Program-made: the position numbers and the translations under genes
Part shown: positions 6,743-14,480 of the stretch, in pieces
How the letters are laid out: each line of letters starts with the position of its first letter
Position numbering within the stretch: position 1 is the stretch's first letter
NCBI GenBank assembly: GCA_038236865.1
Contig: JBBRZI010000027.1
Coordinates: forward strand, 1 to 15,917
Direction of reading: 5' to 3'
Origin: UBA4729 sp038236865
Lineage (GTDB): Bacteria; Patescibacteriota; Saccharimonadia; Saccharimonadales; UBA4665
Length of the DNA stretch: 15,917 bases
Notes under the pieces: model-generated
Databases searched by the model: none
What the model was told of the DNA's origin: nothing
The model's input: only the letters and a program-made list of their open reading frames with translations

Positions 6743-6832
6743 GATTAACTCGGAGCGGCCAAAAAATGTATCAGTCAAACTTCCTACGATTTGATGTAGC
6801 CGCTATCCGTGGTTACTGATTCAATCACCTTC

Positions 6833-6879
6833 ACTAACTAGCTAACTAACTAACCCCCCAACCGCTGCTCCACGCGTGG
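6833..6879. repeat. CTAA tetranucleotide run and palindrome before the ABC exporter gene
   Basis: Bases 6833-6853 are built from about five units of ACTA (one reads GCTA), followed by six C residues. At 6870-6879 there is a perfect 10-base palindrome, CCACGCGTGG, ending 16 bases before the ATG of the exporter. The palindrome could be an operator. The rest of the 265-base gap (6631-6895) holds the divergent promoter and the inverted repeat at 6718-6742. Confidence 0.4.
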
Positions 6880-6895
6880 CGCGGGAAACTAAACC

Positions 6896-8674
6896 ATGAA
6901 ATCATCCACCACCAAACAGTCACTCAGAATATTTTGGCGCTACTCCATGCGCTACCGGGTTAGCTTTGGCCTCGGCAGTGGCGGGGCCGCTCTGGCTGTC
7001 ATCGCCCAAGAAATAATTCCGCCATTCATCGTGTCAAAAACCTTTGCAAAATTACAATTCGCCTATGCTCATCACACTACCCTCCGGTTTACAGAATTTG
7101 TACCTTATTTTATAGGCTTTACCACGGCGATGCTGGTTGGAGCGATTTTGTGGCGCATCCAGTCCTACTGCGTTTGGACATTTGAAGAGAAAGTCCGCCG
7201 CGAACTCGCTAACGACGTCTATGCGCACCTGCAGGCCCAAAGCCAACGGTTTCATGCCGACCGTTTTTCTGGGGCACTCGTATCCCAGGTCAATAAGTTC
7301 TTAGGTGCTTTTGAACGGCTGATGGATGAATTCATTTGGAATATTATTCCCGGTTTGGTCTCGCTCTTCCTGTCGATCGGTGTCTTGCTGTTTGTGTCGT
7401 ACAAATACGCCCTTATTCTTATTGCAGTCACCAGTGTCTACGTAGCAATTATGTCGCGCCGAGTCGTTCGCCAGATGCCCTACAACGTCACCGAAGCCGC
7501 CACCGAGAGCGATCAAACAGCTGCCCTAGCTGACGCCTTGGCTAATGTAGGAACCATCCGGGCATTCGCCCATGAGAGTTACGAACAAAAACGGTTCGAA
7601 AAAGCTACCAACCGTGTGCATCAGGCAATGCGTAAACTGTCGATTGAAGTTCTCAAAACCGAGGCAATTAGCCATGCCCAGACCAATGGATTTCAAATAC
7701 TGGCCTTTTTGTTTGGGCTGCTGGCGACCACGACCTATGGCGTCAACGTGGGCGTACTCTACCTAGCACTCAGCTATACCCAGGCAATCGTCGGCCGTCT
7801 GTGGCAATTCAGCCGCATCATGCGCAACGTTAACCGTTCATTTGGCGACGCGACCGAAATGACGGCCATTCTGCAGATTGAGCCCGAAATCAAAGACCCC
7901 ACAAACCCGGCTACTGCCCGGATTCACCGCGGCGAAGTGGCGTTCAAGAATGTCACGTTTTACTACCCAGAGAATATGCAACGTCCGCTGTTCCAGCATC
8001 TAAATTTTAAGATTAAACCCGGCGAAAAGGTCGGGCTCGTCGGGCCGAGCGGTGGCGGCAAAACGACCATTACGAAACTACTGCTGCGCTTTATAGACAT
8101 TGCCGACGGTGAGATTACCATCGACAACCAAGCCATTAACAGTCTCAAACAGGCCGACGTGCGTTCCCACATAGCGTACGTGTCACAAGAGCCAATTCTG
8201 TTTCATCGCAGCCTAATCGAGAACATCCGTTACGGGCGCCTAACCGCGACCGATCAAGAGATCAAGGCCGTCGCTAAACTGGCCCACGCCGATGAATTCA
8301 TCGAACGATTGCCCCACGGCTACGACACGATGGTGGGTGAACGCGGTGTCAAGCTAAGCGGCGGCCAGCGCCAGCGCATAGCAATTGCCCGAGCCATGCT
8401 TAAGAACGCCCCTCTCTTGGTCCTCGATGAGGCGACGTCGGCGCTCGACAGTGAAAGCGAAGTCTTAATTCAGGACGCCTTGTGGAAGTTAATGGAAGGC
8501 CGTACCGCCATCGTGATTGCCCATCGTCTGAGCACCATCCAAAAGATGGATCGGATCATTGTGCTCGAGAACGGCAAGCTAAGCGAGCAAGGCTCTCACA
8601 AAGAGCTCCTACACCTCAATGGTTCGTACGCGCGACTTTGGGCGCACCAGTCGGGCGGCTTCATCGAGAATTAG
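6896..8674 (+). CDS. ABC exporter, fused permease and ATPase (MsbA/multidrug type half-transporter)
   Basis: A 592-residue half-transporter that would act as a dimer in the cytoplasmic membrane, using ATP to export a lipid, peptide or drug. The substrate is not shown by sequence. The type-1 exporter membrane domain covers about 1-330, with hydrophobic segments near 25-45, 68-88, 147-166, 168-186, 262-282 and 283-300. The ATPase domain covers about 345-592 and is complete: Walker A GPSGGGKT (383-390), Q-loop Q431, signature LSGGQ (487-491), Walker B LLVLDEA (507-513) and switch histidine H543 (AHRLST). All catalytic residues are present. The start is the first ATG of the frame; only a weak GCGGGAAA precedes it. 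No partner half-transporter gene is adjacent, so it is probably a homodimer or pairs with a gene elsewhere. It ends at the bidirectional terminator. Confidence 0.95.
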   Translation: MKSSTTKQSLRIFWRYSMRYRVSFGLGSGGAALAVIAQEIIPPFIVSKTFAKLQFAYAHHTTLRFTEFVPYFIGFTTAMLVGAILWRIQSYCVWTFEEKVRRELANDVYAHLQAQSQRFHADRFSGALVSQVNKFLGAFERLMDEFIWNIIPGLVSLFLSIGVLLFVSYKYALILIAVTSVYVAIMSRRVVRQMPYNVTEAATESDQTAALADALANVGTIRAFAHESYEQKRFEKATNRVHQAMRKLSIEVLKTEAISHAQTNGFQILAFLFGLLATTTYGVNVGVLYLALSYTQAIVGRLWQFSRIMRNVNRSFGDATEMTAILQIEPEIKDPTNPATARIHRGEVAFKNVTFYYPENMQRPLFQHLNFKIKPGEKVGLVGPSGGGKTTITKLLLRFIDIADGEITIDNQAINSLKQADVRSHIAYVSQEPILFHRSLIENIRYGRLTATDQEIKAVAKLAHADEFIERLPHGYDTMVGERGVKLSGGQRQRIAIARAMLKNAPLLVLDEATSALDSESEVLIQDALWKLMEGRTAIVIAHRLSTIQKMDRIIVLENGKLSEQGSHKELLHLNGSYARLWAHQSGGFIEN

Positions 8675-8692
8675 ACCGTGTTTGCTTGCACA

Positions 8693-8724
8693 AAAAGAGA
8701 CGGCGCTATCGGGCCGTCTCTTTT
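8693..8724. terminator. Bidirectional intrinsic terminator between convergent genes
   Basis: A perfect 12-bp stem, AAAAGAGACGGC (8693-8704) with GCCGTCTCTTTT (8713-8724), closes an 8-base loop. An A-run on one side and a T-run on the other give a GC stem followed by U-tract in both directions. It serves the ABC exporter gene (plus) and rplY (minus), which end on either side of it. Confidence 0.92.
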
Positions 8725-8740
8725 CATAGTTTTAGAAGAA

Positions 8741-9454
8741 CTATTTGTCTTTATCTGAGTCGGTGGCAGTTTCAACAGCCGTGGTCGATTCGGTGTCTTC
8801 AACGGTTCCCTGCTCAGCCGGGACAGCGGCAGCATCGACTTCTTCGACGTCACCACCGGCGGCATCATTCGCAGCAGCAATAGCGCTGGGTTCGAAGACG
8901 CTGGCAATACCTTGACTGGCACTGGTTTTTACCTCGACTCCAGCCGGGACTACCAAGTCAGAGACAATGATATGATCACCGACTTCAACGAGCTTTTCGG
9001 CGTCGTAGTACAAAACGTCCGGCAGTTTACTGGCGAGAGCTTCAACCAGAACAGAATCGGTGTTGCTCAAGACCATAAAGCCAGCGCGCTCAGCTGGGCT
9101 CATTTCGTTGCCTTCCGAATACTTCGGGTGCACGGGGATTTCGGCTTCGACTTTTTGAGTGGCCGAAACAGCGTTAAACACAATGTGGTTCAATTGATTC
9201 TTGCGGGGCTCAAACTCGGCGACTTTAATCATCGCCGTATAGTGTTTTGACCCGGCTTGGACATCGATTGGGTGGTGCTTGCCGGCGACCTTGTAGGCTT
9301 TGAGCATCGCCACGGCATCGCCCTGTACCAAAATCGACGCTTTACCGTGATCGTGAATAACGGCCGGCAATTTGCCTTCTTTACGTAAATGTTTGACAGC
9401 CTTACCGGTAACTTCGCGGGCTTCTAATTGCAAATTAATAGTATCTTGGGACAT
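8741..9454 (-). CDS. rplY: 50S ribosomal protein bL25 (CTC/TL5 type)
   Basis: A 5S rRNA-binding protein of the large subunit. The 237-residue form has two domains: the L25 5S-binding barrel (about 1-90, with LEAREVTGKAVKHLRKEGKLP at the start) and the CTC-type beta domain (about 95-190, with MSPAERAGFMVLSN and DVLYYDAEKLVEVGDHI). A tail of about 45 residues rich in Ala, Glu and Asp follows, a common low-complexity extension in this type. I chose the ATG at 9454 (MSQDTINLQ) because AAGGAG (9465-9470) lies ten bases before it. The frame is open 19 codons further but that part is not L25-like. The longer CTC type, rather than the short L25 of Escherichia coli, is usual outside the gammaproteobacteria. 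It is transcribed alone from the TATAAT at 9485-9490. Confidence 0.93.
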   Translation of the reverse strand: MSQDTINLQLEAREVTGKAVKHLRKEGKLPAVIHDHGKASILVQGDAVAMLKAYKVAGKHHPIDVQAGSKHYTAMIKVAEFEPRKNQLNHIVFNAVSATQKVEAEIPVHPKYSEGNEMSPAERAGFMVLSNTDSVLVEALASKLPDVLYYDAEKLVEVGDHIIVSDLVVPAGVEVKTSASQGIASVFEPSAIAAANDAAGGDVEEVDAAAVPAEQGTVEDTESTTAVETATDSDKDK

Positions 9455-9484
9455 AAACAGAGAACTCCTTGTCTTCGATTTTCT

Positions 9485-9490
9485 ATTATA
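9485..9490 (-). promoter_or_regulatory. Extended -10 promoter of rplY
   Basis: TGTTATAAT on the minus strand combines a perfect -10 (9485-9490) with the TG of an extended -10. The -35 position is poor (GTGTGA at 17 bases), as often tolerated when the TG is present. The predicted start is near 9478, giving a leader of about 24 nt that contains the AAGGAG. Confidence 0.6.
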
Positions 9491-9539
9491 ACAGATTAGC
9501 GCTGGACTCACACCACATAAACCGCTAAGCTAGCATAAG

Positions 9540-10148
9540 ATGTTTGACGTTAGCCATATTTTACAGTCCGGGGGAATTGTCGGACTTGTTATATTAGCAG
9601 TGATTTTATTTGCCGAAGTCGGCCTGTTTTTGGGCTTCTTTCTCCCCGGCGATACGCTGCTCATTGCCGCCGGTATTTATGCCAAGCAAGGCAAGTTATC
9701 GTTAGCCGCTGTCATCGTGGTGGCAGCACTCGCGGCCATTGCCGGCGACAGTACATCCTACTGGATAGGCCGTAAACTCGGCCACCGCGTCTTCACCAAA
9801 GACGACGGTATTATTTTCCGCAAGGACCACATCAATAAAGCGGAGAGATTTTACGAGGCGTACGGTGCCAAAACTTTGCTGATCTCACACTTTCTCCCCG
9901 TGATACGAACCTTCACCCCCCTTCTGGCTGGCGTCGCCAAAATGGACTACCGCAAATTCCTGACGTTTAACATTATCGGCGATGTCTCGTGGGCCGTAAG
10001 CGTCACACTGGTTGGCTACTACGTCGGCAGCCGCATTCCGGGCGTCGATAAGTACATCCTGCTTGTCCTGGGCGGCATTATGATTATCTCGATTGTGCCA
10101 ACCATCTACCACTTCATCCGACAGCGCCGCAGCAAACGTTCAGCGTAA
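9540..10148 (+). CDS. DedA family (VTT/SNARE-associated domain) membrane protein
   Basis: A 202-residue multi-pass membrane protein of the DedA superfamily. Members have been linked to flipping or recycling undecaprenyl phosphate or phosphatidylethanolamine, to membrane potential and to drug tolerance; the role of this one is unproven. Family marks visible are an early acidic residue in a hydrophobic segment (AEVGLFLGFFLPGD, 25-38), GDSTSYWIGRKLG (69-81) and the re-entrant motif LPVIRTFTPLLAGVAKM (119-135) with conserved R123. Hydrophobic segments lie at about 12-35, 54-75, 135-162 and 172-190, and the C-terminus is basic (RQRRSKR). No Shine-Dalgarno site precedes the ATG, which is the first in frame. 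It is divergent from rplY across 85 bases and convergent with the orphan at 10270-10797. Confidence 0.92.
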   Translation: MFDVSHILQSGGIVGLVILAVILFAEVGLFLGFFLPGDTLLIAAGIYAKQGKLSLAAVIVVAALAAIAGDSTSYWIGRKLGHRVFTKDDGIIFRKDHINKAERFYEAYGAKTLLISHFLPVIRTFTPLLAGVAKMDYRKFLTFNIIGDVSWAVSVTLVGYYVGSRIPGVDKYILLVLGGIMIISIVPTIYHFIRQRRSKRSA

Positions 10149-10269
10149 GCCACGCTACGGCAGAGCTGTTGCAGGCTGGCCGTTTGGGCTAGCGTAATCC
10201 GCTCCGCGATCCGTTCAAGATTTTACCAATGCTTACTGTGGTCCGTTTGGCACTGCAGGCTGCTCAAAA

Positions 10270-10797
10270 TCAGCTGGTAGCGAGTTGGACGATGAATTGC
10301 TCAAGGGCCCGAGACCGCGATTGCCCTTTGATGACTAGTTCTTTGTGCATTTGGCGCAGCTGTTTCGGCTTCGGCAAGATACTGGCCGCGGCAATTGCTC
10401 CATCCGTATCCGCCAAAATCGCATCATACTGAGGGTGAATCTGGGCTTGGCAGTATTCGGCAACGCGTTCGGTCGGATTATCCGGCTCAACCATAGCCAA
10501 CGTTTGCATAACTGGCACAAATAAATCTTTAATGATGGCGGCTTTTGTGCTCACCGGCAACGGCCTATCCATAGCGAACTCGGGTGATTGATCCCAATAG
10601 CGTTCCGATAACCCCTTGTCAGCGTGCTCAACGTACACATTCTCCGGGTGCGTATTGGGTTGGCGTAGCGCATGAAAAGCATACAGCAACTGCAGGGCTT
10701 TATAGGTGATAAATGGGCTGTCCGGGTGGTAGAGCTCGGTCGGCACAGCCACGTCATTCGCCCGATTTTCTTGACCAGCCGGTACAGATTCGTTCAT
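10270..10797 (-). CDS. Orphan soluble protein, 175 residues
   Basis: Function unknown. The protein begins MNESVPAGQENRAND and is predicted to be soluble and mostly helical. Aromatic and histidine residues cluster in residues 20-75 (ELYHPDSPFITYKALQLLY, HPENVYVEHADKGLSE), and the C-terminal third is basic (KPKQLRQMHKELVIKGQSRS). No domain signature, membrane segment or signal peptide is visible, and there is only one cysteine. It begins 74 bases after the uvrA stop on the same strand and may be the last gene of that unit. A TATGCT lies 11 bases before its ATG, but there is no ribosome binding site and no good -35. The 121 bases between its stop and the DedA stop show no clear terminator. Confidence 0.75.
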   Translation of the reverse strand: MNESVPAGQENRANDVAVPTELYHPDSPFITYKALQLLYAFHALRQPNTHPENVYVEHADKGLSERYWDQSPEFAMDRPLPVSTKAAIIKDLFVPVMQTLAMVEPDNPTERVAEYCQAQIHPQYDAILADTDGAIAAASILPKPKQLRQMHKELVIKGQSRSRALEQFIVQLATS

Positions 10798-10871
10798 AGT
10801 AGTATTAAAGCATACTTTTTAGTTTTTACAAGCCCGTGGCTTCACCCTTAGGTTCGTCGTTGGGCAATTAA

Positions 10872-13685
10872 TTACTTGAGCATGCGCTTGAGGAATTGGC
10901 CGGTGTAGCTCGTCGTCACCTTGGCGACCTGCTCGGGTGTGCCAATGGCAACTATTTGGCCGCCGCCATCACCACCCTCGGGCCCCATGTCGATGACATG
11001 GTCGGCGTTCTTGATAACATCGAGGTTGTGTTCGATCACTACCATACTATTACCGGCATCGACCAGGGCGTGCAACATGTGAAGCAAGCGTTCAACGTCG
11101 GCCATATGCAGGCCCGTCGTTGGTTCGTCGAGAATGTAGAGCGTGCGGCCGGTTGGACGACGCGATAGTTCGGTAGCGAGCTTGATGCGCTGGGCTTCGC
11201 CGCCGGAGAGAGTGGTGGCCGATTGGCCGAGGCTAATGTAGCCGAGGCCGACATCGACCAGCGTCTGCAATTTACGGGCAATGGCCGGTTGGTGTTCAAA
11301 AAAGTCGAGAGCCTGTTCGCAGGTCATCGCCAGCACGTCGCTAATCATCTTGCCTTTGTAATGAATCTCGAGAGCCTCTCGGTTGTAGCGTTTGCCGTGG
11401 CAGACTTCACACGGAACGTACACGTCGGGCAGAAAGTGCATTTCGATTTTGATGATGCCGTCGCCTTTACAGTTTTCGCAACGACCGCCCTTAACGTTAA
11501 AACTGAAGCGACCGGCACCATAGCCGCGTAGCTTGGCTTCGGGGACGCTGGCGAACAGTTCGCGAATGGGTGTAAACAAGCCGGTGTAGGTTGCCGAGTT
11601 AGACCGCGGCGTGCGGCCGATAGGCGATTGATCGATGATGATTGCCTTGTCGAGCAGTTTGATGCCTTCGATATCGTCATGGCGACCAGGCACGGTGCTG
11701 GCCCGATGCAGGCGGGCGAGCAATTCTTTGGCCAGAATGTCGTTGATCAGGCTCGATTTGCCGGAGCCGCTAACGCCGCTAACGACGACCAGCATGCCGA
11801 GTGGTATTTCGACATCGATATTTTGCAGATTATTCTCGCGGGCGCCGCGGATCACAATAGCCGTACCGTTGCCTTTGCGGCGTTTCTTGGGGGTAGCGAT
11901 ATGTTTGCGACCCGATAAATACTGGGCGGTGATACTGTCCTTGACCTTCATGACTTCGGTCGGCGTGCCGGCGGCGACGACGTGACCACCGTGGATGCCT
12001 GCCCCGGGACCGATATCGAGCAAGTAGTCGGCGGTGCGGATGGTCTCTTCGTCGTGTTCAACCACAATGACGGTGTTGCCGAGTTCGCGGAGGTGCTTGA
12101 GTGTCCGGATCAAGCGGTCGTTGTCGCGTTGATGCAGGCCAATGCTCGGTTCATCGAGAACGTAGAGCACACCCATCAGACCCGAACCGATTTGTGTCGC
12201 CAAACGAATCCGCTGGGCTTCGCCGCCCGATAGAGTGGTAGCGCTGCGCAGCAGGTTTAAGTAATTGAGCCCGACGTCTTGCAGGAATTGCAGGCGCGCG
12301 CCAATTTCTTTTAAAATGAGCTGGGCGATGATCTGCTCAGTAGCATTCAGCTTAAGCGTATTAAACCAGCTGAGCGCATCATCAATCGAGAGTTGGCAAA
12401 CGTCCATAATCGACTGCGAGCCAACGGTAATCGCCAGCACTTCGGGCTTCAAACGCAGCCCTTTGCAGGTATTGCACGGTCGTTCCTGCATAAATCGTTC
12501 GATGTCGCGGCGGATGAAATCGCTGTCGGTTTCACGGTGGCGGCGTTCAAGATTGTGCACGACGCCTTCGTAGGTTGTCTCAAACGTCCGGCCGAGCCCA
12601 AGGCCTACTTTGTACTTTTCGGTGCCGGTGCCATACATCACGAGGTTAAGCTGAGCGGCTGTCAGCTCGGCGGTCGGGACTTGCAATGAGAATTTATAGA
12701 CGTCAGCGACAGCTTGCAATTTTTTCATGTACCAGTTGTCGACGTTAATGCGATTATAGGGGCGGATGGCACCTTCGGCGATGGTCAGCCGGCCGTTGGG
12801 TATGACGAGTTCGGGGTCGACTTCGAGCCGTGTGCCAATGCCAGTACACACCGGACAAGCCCCGTGCGGGCTATTAAAACTGAATGTCCGCGGCTCGAGT
12901 TCAGGGATGGTGATCTCCGGGTGGTCGGGACAGGCGTACATCAAACTATGGGTAGTCGTTTCGTCGCTATCGGCCTCCAGCACAACTACTTTACCTTCGG
13001 CGACTTCGATAGCTTGCTCGACCGATTGGACAAGGCGGCTGCGGCTGTCAGCGTCATTGACGAGACGGTCAACGACGATTTCAATGCGGTGGCGATAACT
13101 TTTATCGAGTGTCGGAAATTCATCGAGAGCGTATACGACGCCGTCAACGCGGGCCCGAGCAAAACCGGCGCGTTGGAATTGTTCGGGGATATGCTCGAAA
13201 GCCCCTTTTTTATCAATCACGATCGGCGCTAGAATCATCAACCGCTTACCGCTGGTGGCCGCGACAATTTGATCGATGATTGCCGTCGTCGTTTGGCGGA
13301 CGACGGGCTGGCCGTCAACTGGGCAATGCGGAATGCCGATGCGAGCAAACAGTAGCCGCAAATAATCGTATATTTCCGTAACGGTCGCGACGGTACTGCG
13401 CGGGTTGCGCGAAGTCGATTTTTGATCAATTGAAATTGCCGGGCTCAGACCGTCGATTTGGTCAACATCGGGCTTCTCCATCAGCCCCAAGAATTGGCGG
13501 GCATACGAACTCAGCGATTCAACATAGCGGCGCTGCCCTTCGGCATAAATAGTATCAAATGCGAGACTCGATTTTCCGGAACCAGACAGACCTGTGATAA
13601 CAACTAATTGATTGCGCGGAATCGTAACATCAATATTTTGTAAATTATGTTCGCGGGCACCTTTAACAACAATACTATCGGACAA
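10872..13685 (-). CDS. uvrA: Excinuclease ABC subunit A (UvrA)
   Basis: The damage-recognition ATPase of nucleotide excision repair; as a dimer it loads UvrB onto damaged DNA. The 937-residue length is normal. Both ATPase halves are complete: Walker A GLSGSGKS (32-39) and GVSGSGKS (637-644), signatures LSGGEAQRI (485-493 and 826-834), and Walker B YVLDEPS (508-514) and YILDEPT (850-856). The C-terminal zinc module has C736, C739, C759 and C762. The first zinc module is C252-P-D-H255 with C277-P-V-C280, so a histidine stands where many homologues have the second cysteine. A CxxC pair is also present at 404-407 (CNTC). The start is TTG at 13685, fixed by GAGGAGGT (13691-13698) six bases upstream and by MSDSIVVKGAREHNL matching the family N-terminus. 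It lies 57 bases after an orphan gene on the same strand. Confidence 0.98.
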   Translation of the reverse strand: MSDSIVVKGAREHNLQNIDVTIPRNQLVVITGLSGSGKSSLAFDTIYAEGQRRYVESLSSYARQFLGLMEKPDVDQIDGLSPAISIDQKSTSRNPRSTVATVTEIYDYLRLLFARIGIPHCPVDGQPVVRQTTTAIIDQIVAATSGKRLMILAPIVIDKKGAFEHIPEQFQRAGFARARVDGVVYALDEFPTLDKSYRHRIEIVVDRLVNDADSRSRLVQSVEQAIEVAEGKVVVLEADSDETTTHSLMYACPDHPEITIPELEPRTFSFNSPHGACPVCTGIGTRLEVDPELVIPNGRLTIAEGAIRPYNRINVDNWYMKKLQAVADVYKFSLQVPTAELTAAQLNLVMYGTGTEKYKVGLGLGRTFETTYEGVVHNLERRHRETDSDFIRRDIERFMQERPCNTCKGLRLKPEVLAITVGSQSIMDVCQLSIDDALSWFNTLKLNATEQIIAQLILKEIGARLQFLQDVGLNYLNLLRSATTLSGGEAQRIRLATQIGSGLMGVLYVLDEPSIGLHQRDNDRLIRTLKHLRELGNTVIVVEHDEETIRTADYLLDIGPGAGIHGGHVVAAGTPTEVMKVKDSITAQYLSGRKHIATPKKRRKGNGTAIVIRGARENNLQNIDVEIPLGMLVVVSGVSGSGKSSLINDILAKELLARLHRASTVPGRHDDIEGIKLLDKAIIIDQSPIGRTPRSNSATYTGLFTPIRELFASVPEAKLRGYGAGRFSFNVKGGRCENCKGDGIIKIEMHFLPDVYVPCEVCHGKRYNREALEIHYKGKMISDVLAMTCEQALDFFEHQPAIARKLQTLVDVGLGYISLGQSATTLSGGEAQRIKLATELSRRPTGRTLYILDEPTTGLHMADVERLLHMLHALVDAGNSMVVIEHNLDVIKNADHVIDMGPEGGDGGGQIVAIGTPEQVAKVTTSYTGQFLKRMLK

Positions 13686-13742
13686 AATTTACCTCCTCAA
13701 GGCCCATAAATTATACAGATTAATCAAGAAATAAGCTAGAGG

Positions 13743-14435
13743 CTAACTCTTGGTCTGCCAAACAATTCGCCCGAGCTCAAAAGTTTTGGCTGGCACATAG
13801 GCATTCACTTCATCGATCAATTGGTCGCGATGGTCAGCATACTCAGCGGCTGACTGCAGCTTTTTTGGGAGAAAGGCAATCGGAATGACGAGCGGGAGCG
13901 GATGATAGGGCCCCGTAATATCGTGGCCCGCCCCCACCGCGCGCACGGCAGAGTTAATCAGTGCGTTTTGTTCATCTAAAATCGTGGCTTCGTCGCTGGG
14001 CGCGTCAATCTGCAAAGCGAGTTCTTCGCCGAGGTTGGCGTATTTGGGCCGAGTATAGAGCACCAGTTGTGACGACCGCACCACCAGTGCCTCGGCCGCC
14101 ATCCCGACCCCGGCCGATATCCGGCCGGATTTGGAATACAGCCGCCGCAGTTTGCCGTTATAGCCCTCGCTGGGCGGGCCCGACAGCTCAAAGTGGGTGT
14201 AGCGTAAGCCGTTGGTATAAGGTAACACCGAGGGAATACCGATACCGCGCCCGCGGTAGCCCTCCTGCGGCAAACCGGTTTGGCCAAAACGGCTGGTCTT
14301 CCGAAGGACTGAGTCTTTGTCTTCGAACAAGTCGATGGCGTGGTCACCCAGAGCGCCTATCAATCGCTCGAGACCGGGGTGCCCACCCTCAACTTCGCGA
14401 ATTGCCCGTAAATAAGAATTCTTTTCGGCTGTCAT
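13743..14435 (-). CDS. Orphan protein, 230 residues, upstream of uvrA
   Basis: Function unknown. A predicted soluble protein beginning MTAEKNSYLRAIREVEGG, without cysteine, signal peptide or membrane segment. Strand-like stretches carry histidines: LRYTHFELSG (77-86) and, in the last third, HDITGPYHPLPLVIPIAF (171-188). The last third reads helix (about 150-166), loop with histidines, strand, helix. This order recalls the 2H/LigT phosphoesterase fold, but the two H-x-T/S motifs of active members are not intact, so I give this only as a weak possibility. The start at 14435 is the first ATG in frame, with GAGG 12 bases before it. The gene lies between the 290-residue orphan (45 bases upstream) and uvrA (57 bases downstream), suggesting one transcript. 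Confidence 0.75.
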   Translation of the reverse strand: MTAEKNSYLRAIREVEGGHPGLERLIGALGDHAIDLFEDKDSVLRKTSRFGQTGLPQEGYRGRGIGIPSVLPYTNGLRYTHFELSGPPSEGYNGKLRRLYSKSGRISAGVGMAAEALVVRSSQLVLYTRPKYANLGEELALQIDAPSDEATILDEQNALINSAVRAVGAGHDITGPYHPLPLVIPIAFLPKKLQSAAEYADHRDQLIDEVNAYVPAKTFELGRIVWQTKS

Positions 14436-14463
14436 AAACTATGCTACCTCAGTAGTGACTGCT

Positions 14464-14469
14464 ATTGTA
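14464..14469 (-). promoter_or_regulatory. Possible internal -10 box before the 230-residue orphan
   Basis: TACAAT on the minus strand lies 28 bases before the ATG at 14435, in the 45-base gap. No good -35 hexamer is found at 16-18 bases, so this is only a weak internal promoter candidate for this gene and uvrA. Confidence 0.25.
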
Positions 14470-14480
14470 CCACATGCCCT

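Noticed and set aside
10170..10262. Two copies each of TGCAGGCTG (10170-10178, 10254-10262) and CCGTTTGG (10180-10187, 10243-10250) between the DedA gene and the 175-residue orphan
   Set aside because: Short words in swapped order with no further similarity. Chance or old local duplication is enough, and no terminator hairpin with a T-run is formed.
10830..10860. Small hairpin AAGCC-ACG-GGCTT after the uvrA stop
   Set aside because: A five-pair stem with a three-base loop and no T-run is not a convincing terminator.
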